Assembly: GCA_029582265.1 (NCBI GenBank)
Contig: JAQQFT010000023.1
Coordinates: 2,567,071 to 2,631,070, forward strand
DNA length: 64,000 nt
DNA from: Zoroaster sp. YZ-2022
Taxonomy: Eukaryota; Echinodermata; Asteroidea; Forcipulatida; Zoroasteridae
Direction: 5' to 3'
Part shown: positions 1-11,665 of the stretch, in pieces
How positions within the stretch are numbered: the stretch's first letter is position 1
Layout of the letters: every line of letters starts with the position of its first letter
Notes under the pieces: generated by a model
Databases searched by the model: none
The model's input: only the letters and a program-made list of their open reading frames with translations
What the model was told of the DNA's origin: nothing
Position numbers and translations under genes: made by a program

Positions 1-2163
1 TAAGATCGCTATTTAGACTTTTGACGGTAACATAATTAGTATTGATTTAATGATCGGTTAAATCAATTAAGCAGTTGAAGTCGCTCAAGTCGAAGAACCA
101 GAAAGAGAAATGTAATATAACGTCAGGAGCCACATGTCTCAGAGGTGTTAGTCATGAGTCTGGCTTTTCCGTTGTAACCAATCATCAGATTTTGAGATTT
201 AATTGTAAAGCTCACCGCATGAAACCACAAATGAGATCAAGGCTAACCGCCTAGTCGGCTATAAGTATGACGGTAATTTCTGTCATCACTTCGATATGAC
301 AATAATTTCGTCATCACTCTCTGATATATTCAATAGCCACTATGATTTTGTACTCTTGTTACTTCTTGTTATAGCTTATGGAGAAATAAATAAAATATCT
401 GCTCGCCCAAGGTTTCTCTTATAAGTGTTATTTTCATTTTGTAACACCCCTCATTTTTAAGTGTTACAATAGCTTAAAACCAGGGAAAGTAAATAAATTT
501 AAAAAATACATAAAACTTTACATTTTGGTATTAAAAATATCTACTTACTTTGTCTGATGTTATGTCTACAGTGTCAGATGAGAGTGGGATCATTATGGTG
601 AGAATGGTGGTTCACCGTAGGTGAGAGGTCCTCATGGGGAGACTGGGCCCTGGTAAAGTAAAAAGAACATTTATAATTGCACTGTCAAAACATCAAACCA
701 TTTATGTAATGAAGGTAATAGTTATTAATTTGTTTTTAGGTCTTGAAATTCAGGTTAAATGTACGATATGTTTGTATGCAAACATAAAATATGGTCCTGC
801 TGACTGTTCATGTTATAATAATTCCAACAAATGGAATGTTTACGATTTTATAAAAACTTTGCCACACTTTCAAATATGTACTAATGATGTACTTAAATTA
901 AAAAGACTTTTGATATAAAGTTTTTTCAGGGCACAACCAAAGTTGGGTGTTAACGAAACCTGTGTCGACAATTTAAACAAATCACATTTCCTGTTACAAA
1001 TACAGTTTATGTTTGTCCTTCATTGTTTCTGCAATGCACTGTAATAGAGTGTTAGCGGCAAACCAATGCATTTATTTATCACGCGAAAGTTAATGACTAG
1101 GATCCTTTGACAATAAATACTCAAAATAAAAATTGTCCTACTTGACTGCTGTTTTGTGAGAGCAATTTGTAATAGTCCACATTTTGTGTACTTTAAACCA
1201 TCGATTCTTTACAGTGGTTCACATGTCCCCACTGCACTGGTGGCAAAAACCTCCCAAGAATAGCACTGAGTGTTGCCTGTGATGGCCCTGGGGCAACACT
1301 CGGCCATGGTGATACTTTGTTGAATGGGCCTAAAATATTCTTTTGGGTACTAAAAGTTTAACTCCTTTGAAGGACAGGGTCCTGAGTACAACTCCAGTCG
1401 TGTCCTTGATTTTGCTTTACCACCATTAACTCAACCGTATTCTAGTTCCTTTTTCTTGAAGGTACTGAAAAATAAAGATGAAATAACATTAATTTGTACA
1501 GCTTTTGTAGTGTGACGAAACCCATACCAATCCAGACTATTATATAATGGGTATTTAAAGTGGTTCCACACAACACCCAACTATGACATATCACCCCTAG
1601 GGTGAATTTCACACATTATTTTATTAGTCAACCTGTTTGATTCTAACTGAAGTAAAATCATAGAATTTTGCTATGTTGATCTTGTTTATGCATTTGCCTT
1701 TAGTTTACTATAGTTTTGTTTCATTTCATTTTTGAACTGTGTAACACAGAAAGTGTATGTGGTACTGGTGTTGCCGATGTAGAACAGGATATAATACTGG
1801 CAGATTGTTCTTTGGGCTAATACAAGATTGCAGCTACTTGTTTAGTCATGATCCCTGTGTGGTTACATGTCATTGTCCATTTTTAAGAATCAGAATTGTG
1901 TCTCAAACTACTATGTAAATTTTAACAAAGTGTCAAAGGTTCACCTAAATAGTGCAATTAAAAGGTTGTGAAGATGGATACACAGTTCTGCATTTTGTAC
2001 ATCAACACTCAATTAGCCATATTACCATTCTTATCATTGTTCATTTCCATATGCCCTGTTAACTCTGATAAATTTTTTCTGACATTACCAATGTCGATGT
2101 TTTCTTGGTTTTGTTACAATAATTCTGTTTACTCTGCAAACATTTCACAATTGTTATTATTTT
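1..2163. other. AT-rich intergenic DNA, nothing recognised
   Basis: No homology-bearing frame, tRNA, tandem array or inverted repeat was recognised. A 94-codon open frame begins at 634, but its composition is like its surroundings and it has no recognisable motif. Confidence 0.5.
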
Positions 2164-2829
2164 CACTTTCAGTATCTGCCCTGCACATGGTCTGCAGTCC
2201 TTCTACGCCGTGTCAGTGGTGGCCTCAATTAATACCATTGGCCTTGAGGTACTCTTATCTTCTGTGCCAGGCACCACATCATCTTCGCACCCAGCCAACA
2301 AACTAATTATTCTTGAGAATACCTCCTCTTTTCTGTTGGTAGAGAGAAAGAAAATCAAACTGACACTACTCTTCAGCCTTACAAGGTTGTAAAAAAACGG
2401 ATAAACCCGCCTCCAATAGATTACAGTATATTGTTGAGCACACAATATATGTTATGTGCGATATTAGGACTTATTCCTTTGATTTCATATTGTGAATTTA
2501 GTAAGTTAAATTTGGTTCAAGAAATGAGGATTGTTTTACAAGATCCAACAGTCTCTGTTGTTTTCTTTTACTTGAGACATGATGTTCTTTCGAAGCATAC
2601 TGCAGTACCGCTAGTACTATCTAAAGGAGAGTATCCAATCATTTGTTCATTGACACATGATGTTCCACTAGATGTAGGTTTGAGGACCCCAGTGTTTATA
2701 TTCCAGTTCCCAGTCCAACATTTCAATAACTTGATCGATTATCAACTTTCAATGATTTTCTGTTTCGTTTTAGCTGCCTTGAGCTATGTGTTACATGTAT
2801 ATTATCATTGTGTGATTGTTTTATGCTAA
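2164..2829 (+). CDS. possible exon pair, unrecognised product
   Basis: Very tentative. A pyrimidine-rich acceptor ending in CAG precedes 2174, and a donor-like GAG|GTACTC follows at about 2250. A second acceptor-like site (GTTGGTAG) lies near 2342, and from there one frame is open to a TAA at 2827-2829, roughly 160 codons. Joining the two pieces keeps the phase (AG|A). The second piece begins with polar, plausible residues (QPYKVVKKRINPPPIDY) and then turns into hydrophobic AT-driven sequence. An open frame of this length could occur by chance in DNA this AT-rich. No domain was recognised; it may be non-coding. Confidence 0.2.
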
Positions 2830-3504
2830 TTTAGGTTGTGCTTTTATCTATATAGGAAATTGATTGAATCTACTTAGAGGAAGTATTTAAAGTTTTGGTA
2901 TTTCGTTTGGTTTTTTTTCTGACATCTTAGTATTTTTCTCTTATTGTTAGTTTGTTAAAATTTCAAATAGTAATTGTTCCCAAGACTCTGATTCTGAACT
3001 GCAAAGAGAGGGATCAACATGGAGCTACAAAAAGGATGTTTCACTTGTTTTACTTAATTAATTGTTTATAAAAATCATGTTTTGCACCATATACCTCACT
3101 TTTCTTTTGGTGGTTGAATAGATGACAGGGACTGGGTATCAGACATTAAAAAGAAAACAGATTTGTTTTGCTCAATACACATATACACTTTGCTGCAGTA
3201 GTGGGTCAATGTGAAGGAAGATATAAAAAAGGACAAGCAAAAAATTAAGGGCTGATGATTATGCTTGCACAAAACAAATGTGTCATAAGAAAACATTTTT
3301 GTTCTCACCCCAAACACTGACCATGTTCTTGAAGGGCCATCGACCTTTAAAAAGAAGGAAGAGAAACATATAAACATTAATAATATTCATAAATGATGTT
3401 ATTTATTATTTTTTAAAAACCTTTAACCTCAATAAACATATTCCACATAATATTCGGATTTTCATCTATGAGAGGGCAAGGCCATTTCTTCATTTTGCAA
3501 ATAA
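2830..3504. other. AT-rich intergenic DNA, nothing recognised
   Basis: No supported gene or repeat was seen. A 93-codon frame on the minus strand at 3096-3377 shows no recognisable motif. Confidence 0.5.
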
Positions 3505-3560
3505 ATATTATTATTATATTTGAAGCGCACATATCCACTTGCTAAGCGCTTAAGGCGAAA
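3505..3560 (-). repeat. SINE 3' tail fragment
   Basis: Read on the minus strand this carries CGCCTTAAGCGC, then a GTGGATATGTGCGC-like stretch, then an ATAATAATAA tail. The order matches the 3' end of the longer SINE copies at 11326 and 13025, so it looks like a short 5'-truncated copy. Confidence 0.5.
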
Positions 3561-4097
3561 CTAGGGAAAACATGATTACAAAACAATATACAATGTTAGC
3601 ATAGGAAAAATTGTGTTGGTGCCCCGTCCAAAACAATTCCTTGATCCGCGCTCAGGTAGTTTGTTTATATTATAATTTAGGGGAGATCGAAAAGGTAATA
3701 AAATTGGTCTAGGGGATGTCAGTCTTGGAGACAGGGAAATTGGTGATTCCACTGACCCCACATGTTGTCAGTGGCCTCAAAAAGTGTAAAATCTACCGGA
3801 CTTGTCAGCGTACATTACTTCCATATCTGGGCCGAGCGGCTCGCCGGTTGCGATGTTTTTTTTCTGCAAACAAGAATTGCCATCCCGCGATATTTCAGCC
3901 AATCAGATGTCTTATACATATTCATGACCTATTCTATCAATCTCAAACCCTTAAATATCTGGCTTGCCCAACATACCAATGAGCTACCAAAGTCCCTAGG
4001 CAGACCAGAGACTCTGCCAGAAACTTGGAATGTAAACAAACCCACCCAAGGCCATACCTTGGCTGATGATAGTGAAGTAATCACACATCAGTTATAC

Positions 4098-4172
4098 CAT
4101 GCTTCCTCCATGGTTATACCATGGAGGAAGAAAAACCATGGAGGAAGTTCTTCCTCCATGGTTATACTGTAC
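4098..4172. repeat. multi-arm palindrome
   Basis: Four arms of CTTCCTCCATGG or its complement CCATGGAGGAAG follow one another, separated by short spacers such as TTATA and AAAAA. They can fold as two adjacent hairpins or one long one. No coding frame across it should be trusted, including the 139-codon frame from 3762 that runs through it. Confidence 0.7.
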
Positions 4173-5215
4173 AAGGCATAAATAAACAATATACACACTG
4201 TGCGTTTGCAACACAGAATCGATAAAATCGATAGTGAATTTAATAATATAACCACTGTAGTAAATAATTGATATGGAAACTAAGAAACTGCAGTTTCACT
4301 CAGCTGAAGTATGTTCAGATGGTCTAACATCTGGAATACTTGAAAACCACTAGTGATACAGTGAATTTAGGGTTTCTAATTCTCAGTGACTGGAACAATG
4401 GTGAGCTATGAATTTGCCAAATAATGCGGAAATGGGTTTTTTACAACAAGGTTCACAAATAAAATGATTAGTGAATCTAGGTGAATTCTGAAACCTCCAT
4501 TCATTACATATAATACAATAAAGTGTAAAGCAAACTGATCTAACTGAATCAGCAACAATACATAAAGTGGGAAATGCAATAAAGTAAATGATAAGAATTA
4601 AACAATAACAGCAGTGAAATAATCCAGTCACAACTGAACTCAACTCTATCATCCAATATAAAATGTACGACTCCAACTAAATCAGAAAAACAGAAGAAAG
4701 TAACACTAAATGAAGTATTAATAAATGTCAAAACAATTTATCATGATTGGCAATTCTTTACACAACTGTTACAACTGGTCATCAACTTAAAATTAACTAT
4801 TTATTACACTTCATAGTAGACACGTATTCTCAAACCCCCCATATAATTACATTATTGTGTGCCCATGACTTAGGGTTCGCCTGTGTTAAATAGCTTGTTG
4901 TGAAAAGAGGCATCAGTATATAAAATTATTTTCAACTAATGTTATTTCAACCGGTACCACCATATAGAAAGCCTATATGCATAGCCTATGGTACCCGCCT
5001 GCTGTTTCAACCTCGATCAGTACATACATGCATTTACCTCCATGATACATGTGTTATTTAATTAACTATACGTGTTACGCACATTGTATCGATTACATTG
5101 CGCTGAGTTGCTACGCACTACCCTGCGAATCTAGCGTAGTTCATAACATATACTGTACACCGCATGTACAAAATTACGAAAGCTCATTAGCGCCAACAAA
5201 AATACATTTCATCTG
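4173..5215. other. AT-rich DNA with one small palindrome
   Basis: No gene is supported. A short imperfect inverted repeat built on GGTACC lies at about 4950-4996 (ACCGGTACCACCATAT against ATGGTACCCGC). Confidence 0.45.
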
Positions 5216-5515
5216 TTACGGATTCGCAATCCGTTATTACAGATTCAGTTAATCCGTTATTACGGGATTCGCAACCGTTATTACAGATTCGCAATCCGTT
5301 AATACAGATTCGCAAAAGACTAAATACCTGTATATCGATACTCTGGTCACGATAGCTCTTCAGTCACTCGGTCACGTTGCAACCAGGCAGAGCGACCTGG
5401 AAAATAGCGCCTCGAGGGACCCCTTTGTGAATCAGTAATAACGGATTGCTAGTCCGTATTGTCGATTGCCAATCCGTTATGGATTATGATTCCGTATTAA
5501 TGGATTGTGAACCAG
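5216..5515. repeat. inverted pair of CCGTTATTAC/CGGATTG short tandem repeats
   Basis: From 5216 to about 5315 short units of the type ATTCGCAATCCGTTATTAC follow one another. From about 5430 to 5510 units of the type AATAACGGATTGC occur in the opposite sense. Between them is a GC-richer spacer of about 115 bp. The layout and the (A)CGGATT words resemble the larger foldback element at 42931-43758, so this may be a smaller decayed relative. Clear terminal repeats and a target duplication were not found. Confidence 0.5.
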
Positions 5516-5524
5516 AATGTATTG

Positions 5525-5800
5525 ACACAAATTTGTCCTTCATATTTTGTCTTTATTTGTAAATTTGTCTCTGATGTCACTTGTCCTTGCTTGATTTTGA
5601 CTTTGTCTTTTGTAAATTTGTCCTCTTGTCGTTTTGTCTTGTCTGATTTTGTTTTGCCTTCAAAGTTTGTCCTCTTGCCATTTTAATTTGTCTTTCATTG
5701 ATCATTTTGTAATTTTGTGTTTTGTCCTTTTGTTTGTGCTTTGTCTTTCTATTGACAAATTTGTCTTTGGCTGTTGTTTTGTCCTTGTAGGCTTCTTAAT
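5525..5800. repeat. TTTGTC-rich low-complexity tract
   Basis: The words TTTGTC, TTTGTCC and TTTGTCTT recur many times at irregular spacing. It behaves as a degenerate simple repeat; the open frame within it reflects composition rather than coding. Confidence 0.6.
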
Positions 5801-6514
5801 GTATATGGATATTTTTACCCTTGCCCTTTGGCTGCCCATATACTTGTCTCCACCCTAAGACCTCTCAGCTCTCTCGCTGGTGTTGCATTATGCATTGCGT
5901 TGAGCTGGATATGCACATGAGCACAAGCATGCTTACGTATATTCATAGCGGTCAATTGAGGGAATCGAATCGACAGAAAGTAAAACAAACCCTGGGAACC
6001 AGAGTACAAGAAATTGCATCGTAAGCAAATATTTAACAGTGAAAGCATGAAATAGAGGGCGCTAATATTATCGTTCAAAGGGTAAGATCAGTAACAACAT
6101 ACTAAAATGATTTGAGAAAATTGAGATTTTAATTTTGAAAACCTTGTGTGGACGTGGTAAGTCTGCATAACATCTCAAGAACCTGCATTGTGGACATCTT
6201 TTGTTCTCAGGTCCATAGTATGCAATGCCACCTCCTCACAACTCCCCATCACCCCACACACACACACACAATCAAAGTCCGAACCCAGCAAAGATCGAAT
6301 GGCGTAGGACTGCTTCCTCGTTGTTACCACGTATCTCTTCCAGTACCCAAAACGCTTCTGTGACATCTCCTATCAGCAACATGACTTGTCGTTGACTGAT
6401 CCCTCTTTTGAGGAAACTGCCTGAAATTGCACAATCACCTGTCTACATTTGCTCATGCCAATACATCATCCCACGCGTGTAGCTGATTTCAACTCCAGTC
6501 ATTTTCACCGTGTC
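5801..6514. other. intergenic DNA with a (CA)n microsatellite
   Basis: A CA dinucleotide run lies at about 6255-6271. Nothing else was recognised. Confidence 0.45.
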
Positions 6515-6645
6515 ATTGAAGGGATGCTGTGTCACCAAGATCAGAGCACTTTCAACAGGTATGAATCGGTGTCCTAGTTTAAGCATAGAGCAAGGTTTAA
6601 GATGAACACAGTGACTAGCAAGTTTACCAGTCGCGTCATTCCAAC
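6515..6645 (+). mobile_element. decayed TTAA-type short element
   Basis: Words in the same order as the better copies at 7979, 8494, 29040, 42129 and 48239: GAAGGGATGCTGTGTCA, GATCAGAGCA, TTTCAACAGG, a GAATCG-TGTCCTAGTTTAA block and GATGAACACAGTGACT. Both ends are eroded. Confidence 0.45.
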
Positions 6646-6659
6646 CCATTCACCAAGTT

Positions 6660-7915
6660 TCGTCCGAACTGTCCATAACTTTGCGGTGATATCTTGCGCA
6701 AGCAAATTGCGGTTGTTTCAGCCATCAGAACACATAGCCTATCTAATGTACTTCACCACCATATAATCACTCCATGAGCGTAGAACATGCACCACACGTA
6801 CCAATATGGCATTTTCTGGAGACCCAAATATTTCCCTATTTGTAAACATTCAAATAGGGCCTAGTTGTTTTAATACTAAACAAATCCTGAAATTATGCTG
6901 AAATCAAGTCCAGCTACCCAATGCCAGAGATATTTATGACCAGAAATCAACAGTTTCTTCAAACGTTTGAATGAAAACACTAGACAAAGGTCAATGTCGA
7001 AACTGTTCAATTTCTAGGCAATTGTTAATTGCTTCGTTTAATAACACCACTTTCATTATTATTTAACTGACCAGATGCTTACACCATAATGCGTTATGTC
7101 AGTACAATCGCTCTGTCAAATACCCAGCACCATAATTAATTTGTATTTTTACCAAAACATAATCCCGTTAATAATGCCACTATAGTGAATATCAAGAGGC
7201 TTCTTTTGATAAACTTCTTCTACAAGTACGCTTACTTTCTTGAATAAAGATAATAATAGGCATTAAAAAATAAACAGAAAAGTTTCAAGAAAGTTAACAA
7301 GAAAATAGTGCTGTAAAAATGTAGTATTTAACAAATGTGTTGTTGTCTTTGTATTTAGTGAACCCAAAACATGTACTTTGTAACGTATAAATGCTTCAAA
7401 AGATAAACTACACGGCGTAGTTGACTATTTTGCAACAGTCTGTGTGGTATATATCTTTTTGATAGTTACTGCATTATATTTGTTAAACTATAGATTAAAA
7501 TATTTTGATAAAAATGGCGTAAGACAATTATATTGTGTTTTTCATGTCAGGATCACAATACATACACAGGATCATTTATAGGGAAGGTAACCTGATATTA
7601 CAACTACAAGAGATTATTCACCAAACATTCGCGCGTCTTTGGCAAAGACAACCCACAAAATGTAGAATGTAAAGCGAACGAATTTTTACAGATAATATCG
7701 TTGTTAAAACGATTTGCTTGCTGACACCGACAACAGAAACTGTAACAAAAAGGATAATTCAAGGTTGATTCAATTTTGACAGCTGCGCTAGCTAATCGAA
7801 TACTTCCCATGTAAAAACATGGGAAAAATAAAGCAAAAACAAAACAAAAATTTTTTCACGGATAGTTTCATACATACTAAAAAACCAAAACTAAACATTA
7901 ACGTATGTTCCTCAA
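6660..7915. other. AT-rich intergenic DNA, nothing recognised
   Basis: No supported gene, RNA or structured repeat was seen on either strand. Confidence 0.45.
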
Positions 7916-7917
7916 TA

Positions 7918-7962
7918 CGATGTTGCACCTTCCTTTAAATTAAAGGAAGATGCAACATTGTA
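7918..7962. repeat. perfect-looking palindrome centred on TTTAAATTAAA
   Basis: TGTTGCACCTTCCTTTAA is followed directly by ATTAAAGGAAGATGCAACA, an inverted repeat of about 17 bp arms with one mismatch. TTAAAGG is also the terminus of the neighbouring short elements, so this may be two element ends fused back to back. Confidence 0.7.
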
Positions 7963-7978
7963 ATACCAGATTATCAAA

Positions 7979-8175
7979 TTAAAGGCAGCATCGTCACGAT
8001 CTGAGCAGATTGACAGGGCATGGAATCGATGTCCTAATTTTAAGATTAACACAGTGACTGAAAATTACTTTGCTCGGCAACAGGATTAAGGAATTTATCA
8101 TGGACTATTGTGGCAGTCACTGAGTTAATCTAAAAGTAGCATTCTGATTCCATGCCCTCTTGATCGCGATAACAA
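7979..8175 (+). mobile_element. TTAA-type MITE copy
   Basis: It begins TTAAAGGCAGCATCGTCACG and continues with the family blocks (GGGCATGGAATCGATG, CACAGTGACTG, GTCACTGAGTTAAT). It ends in the complementary words ATTCCATGCCC and TTGATCGCGAT. The internal part is partly self-complementary. No protein is encoded. The right terminus has lost its TTAA. Confidence 0.6.
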
Positions 8176-8493
8176 ATAGGTTGGTACAAGTTTCAATTAT
8201 CCTGAGATATTGTTCCATTATAAATGCTTTCATCTTGGAGAGTGGCGGGAAAGAGCTTGATCATAGTAACTTCTTTCGAAAACAACAGAAATACTGTAGT
8301 TCTCATCGACTTTCTCAAAAAACCTGAGCACTGTTGTGATTAAACTTACACAAGTAAATGTTATGATACGTTTCCTAAAAGCTAGTGTTAAATGAAGAAC
8401 TTTACTATATACAAATATTGTACCTTCCCTTAAATTATCATTTTGCTGCTAGCAACGAAAGGAGAACCAATCAAATCAATAAAATACATTTCC

Positions 8494-8680
8494 TTAAAGG
8501 ACAGTATCGTCATCAGATCGATAACAAGTTGATGAACACAGTGATTGGAAAATTACAGGCCCACGGCGCAGCAACAACGGTGATATGACATTATCATTTG
8601 CGATATTATTTCCAGTCACTTACATCTAAAACTATAGCACCTGATTGCATGCCCCGTTATCGTGACGACAGCTCTTTTAA
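8494..8680 (+). mobile_element. TTAA-type MITE, both ends present
   Basis: The left end TTAAAGGACAGTATCGTCA and the right end, read on the minus strand as TTAAAAGAGCTGTCGTCACG, form terminal inverted repeats, each with TTAA at the outside. The element is 187 bp including both TTAA sites and has no coding capacity. A TTAA duplication is the hallmark of piggyBac-type integration, so a piggyBac-like source is the best guess. The TIR itself does not match a piggyBac terminus that I know. Confidence 0.6.
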
Positions 8681-9114
8681 TCTAGTACTGCAATACATAT
8701 TTCTAAACAAAGACAGAATGTATTATGAATAAAATTATAGTACTGTGTAACTTTGCCCCCCCCCAAAAAAACATGTTTTGGCTTCACTTATATGCCACTG
8801 TTGTAACATACTTATGACATGCACACATTACGCTTGATCATTGCTTAACCAAAAAATATTTTTAAAAAATTAATGAAATCCTGTATATCTATTAAATGCA
8901 CATCATGCATTTGCAACAACCTTAAATTGAATTGATTTTTTCAGGAAATTAAAATTGCTGTAAACAGATTTAGAGAAATAGTTGTTATTGACGACATCGA
9001 CCCAAATAATGCTGTGACAATAACCACAGGCCACATTATATAACCATAACAACTACTTTAAAACATATGATATACAAAAACCAAATAATATATTTTTAGA
9101 CAGATACAAGGAAA
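8681..9114. other. AT-rich DNA, nothing recognised
   Basis: A short poly-C/poly-A run is at about 8757-8770. Nothing else stands out. Confidence 0.4.
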
Positions 9115-9500
9115 TACATTGGTGTTGTTGGCAAACTGGGTTTATGAGTATACATACTTTGAATCAAGACATACATTTATATGCACAATGGCAATTACTC
9201 TTATCCTCCTGAAAAGCAAGTTCATCTACAACATGTAATGTTGCAGAATTGGCCTGGGTGAATACCGGTATGTTTACTCGAACCAGACATATACATTGAA
9301 GGGTGCCAACATTGGTATGTTGACAAAACTGTTTCTATGTGTATACTTAGCCTATACTTTTGAATCAAGATATATTATGGAAGGCACAACAATGGTAATG
9401 TTGGCAGAATTGTTTATGAGTATGCTACCTTCTTTAAGCGGAAGGTACAACACTGGTAATGTTGGCAGAATTTCTTCTCTGAGTATGCTTATTACTCTCT
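9115..9500 (+). repeat. degenerate tandem repeat, about 75 bp unit
   Basis: Words such as GGTAATGTTGGCAGAATT, GAGTATGCT, GAATCAAGA and ACACTGGTAATG recur four to five times at spacings of about 60-90 bp. The two 70-codon-class frames here are the repeat read through. Confidence 0.55.
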
Positions 9501-10943
9501 TTGGATGAAGATTTACATCAAACAAACAATCTGTGAAAGTTTCAGCTTATTGTGTTGTGTTATTAACAAGAAAATCATAAAAAAATGTCAGATTGTTTGT
9601 TGGAAAAGTCAGATTGTTTGTAGTACTTCTAATGTGCAACTTGGGAAAGAGTTAATTCCAACTGGAAATCGTTTCACTTTTCTTAAAAAATGATAGCACC
9701 ACAGAAAAGAGTATTTAAGGGAAGATTATACCATTATCAGCTTTACACTGGTGCATTGACACTTGACTGTCTGGTTTTTTTTTTTTAAATTACCAATCCT
9801 ATACTGTAATTTTAATTAACCCTAACTACCCCAAATCCTCCAAGGGCACTTTTGGGAAAAATTCAACACTGTTGGAAATCCACTTTCACCCTCTTCAAAT
9901 GGGACAAAATTACTACCCACAAGAAGTCCAGGCCATATGCTGAATATGAAAGATCAACGAAAATGCATGGCATTTTCGGAAGATAAGGCAAGTTTCAAAA
10001 GTGCACTGATGGATTTTGGAGGATTCAGGAAGGTTCAGCCAGAATACCTAGTTAGCAAAACGCATAAAAAATAACATAACAGAGAATTAGCTGTTGCAAC
10101 TGCTTTTATCAACTTAAAGGACCCGTAGTATAACAAATAGTAGTTATTGGCTTTATGTTTCGTTAGCAGGTTTTTCAAAGGCAAAATGGACGAAACACAG
10201 ACTGTGTGTATATTTCATGCATTAATTGCCTTTTGAGAAAGAACCCTGCTAGGGTTCGCAAATCAAGGCAAATAACTACTATTTTGCAAAAAAAGGAATA
10301 TGTTTATATTAGTGAAACAATTTTTAAGGAATGCAAACATGACATTTTACAGACTAATGTTTTCGTACATTTGAATATCAAGTTCACAGGTTACTACGTT
10401 CAACCTTTGGAGACACACATTGCTATCAGTTGCATCATATTGCTGGGTAAAACCCAATAAATGTTCAATTTATATTATAAGGATAGATTATAACATCAAA
10501 ATGTTTAATAAAATCCCAGTGGAGACTATACTTGTCTTGTATTCCTGCCAAATTGTTGACAATTTGCTCAAATATATTATTACACTCTCACCCATCATCC
10601 TTGTAGTTTATTTTATTGTTTTATATTATTATTAATTCATATAGTAACAAACTAAGAGCGCAAATTGTATCATCAATAAACATCAACTCTTTCCGACTTC
10701 ATTTGAAGGTTCACAGCCAGCAGCAATGGTAAAAGTTACCAAAAGAGGGCGCTAGTCACGGCCCATATGGACGGAAAGATCCACATGAATAACATGTTAC
10801 CACACGTGTGACATGCGTGAGACGATACTTAACTGTCGCGTTTGGGCATGATGCGCGAATGACTCATGTGTTATGGTGGAAGGATCCAAGATTCACGGGT
10901 TCACTCGATCATATCGCAATCTCTGAGCGTCCAACGTATCAAT
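9501..10943. other. AT-rich intergenic DNA, nothing recognised
   Basis: No supported feature was seen. A few short open frames have no recognisable motif. Confidence 0.4.
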
Positions 10944-11030
10944 CCTTCGATAGCTCAGTTGGTAGAGTTGCGGACTGTAGAATGATATAGAATTGAAACT
11001 ATAGGTCACCGTCTGAATCCGTCTGAAGGA
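10944..11030 (+). tRNA. tRNA-Tyr(GUA)-like gene or pseudogene with intron-sized insert
   Basis: It starts CCTTCGATAGCTCAGTTGG, the canonical acceptor and D-arm start of animal tRNA-Tyr, with an intact box A. The anticodon GTA is at 10977-10979 in the loop CTGTAGA. It is followed by an insert of roughly 13-17 bases, as expected because tRNA-Tyr genes normally carry an intron there. The 3' half is damaged: the anticodon 3' strand does not pair, and the box B region reads GTCTGAATCC instead of GTTCGAATCC. The acceptor 3' strand is CTGAAGG rather than TCGAAGG. A run of seven T at 11038-11044 could end Pol III transcription. I call it a probable pseudogene. Confidence 0.65.
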
Positions 11031-11037
11031 GGGTGTA

Positions 11038-11044
11038 TTTTTTT
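11038..11044 (+). terminator. T7 run downstream of tRNA-Tyr-like sequence
   Basis: Seven consecutive T begin eight bases after the tRNA-like 3' end, which suits Pol III termination. Confidence 0.5.
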
Positions 11045-11325
11045 CCCACTTTTTTTTCTGATACCCAAGTCCAAATCAAAAACCGAATTAAATCTCAAAG
11101 CAAATTTATGGATCGTTTTCCCACAATCACTATGATTTGATGAACTACCTCAACGGGCAATAGGGTGTAATGATTTCATCTGCGTCTTTTCCACAACAAT
11201 CAATATTTCATTTTTAAATCCATCATCCCTCCATATAAATGTGTACTTCATGATCCGAACGTACACTTCATTTTCAGTGAGACAATTTTCAACGCTTTCT
11301 GGTAAAATGTTCGGTAAATGCATAA

Positions 11326-11665
11326 TAATAATAATAATGTGGCGATTTATATAGCGCACGTATCCACCAATCTGGCGGCGCTCAAGGCGCATTATATTAT
11401 TATCTCACCATAAGGCCTATACTACAAATCATTCCTGAAACCATTCAGCTCCCTGGGGAGTATACAGCTCAATTGCTGCCATTTCTAGCGCATATAGAGC
11501 AAAACCATCTCGCCTTCACAGGTACCATTTAACCCCTGGGTGGAGAGAAGCAATTATGGCAAGGTCAGTCAGGACACAGTGTCACGGCCGGGCCTCGAAC
11601 CACACCTGCTGGGCAACACCAGAACTTGAGTTCAGTGCTAGACCGCACGACAATCCACTTTACGT
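11326..11665 (-). mobile_element. tRNA-derived SINE with (ATT)n tail, longest copy
   Basis: Read on the minus strand, a tRNA-like head comes first (GGTCTAGCACTGAACTCAAG, then a B-box-like GTGGTTCGAGGCCC). The body follows, with ATAATTGCTTCTCTCCACCC and CTCCCCAGGGAGCTGAATGG. The 3' part is GCGCCTTGAGCGCCGCCAGA, then GCGCTATATAAAT, ending in a run of ATT. Parts of the same body recur at 13025, 20735 and 49215. SINEs of this design are mobilised by a partner LINE that recognises the tail. The copy is slightly eroded in box A. Confidence 0.75.

Noticed and set aside
3762..4181. 139-codon open frame
   Set aside because: Its end runs through the CTTCCTCCATGG palindrome, it shows no motif, and an overlapping frame is also open.
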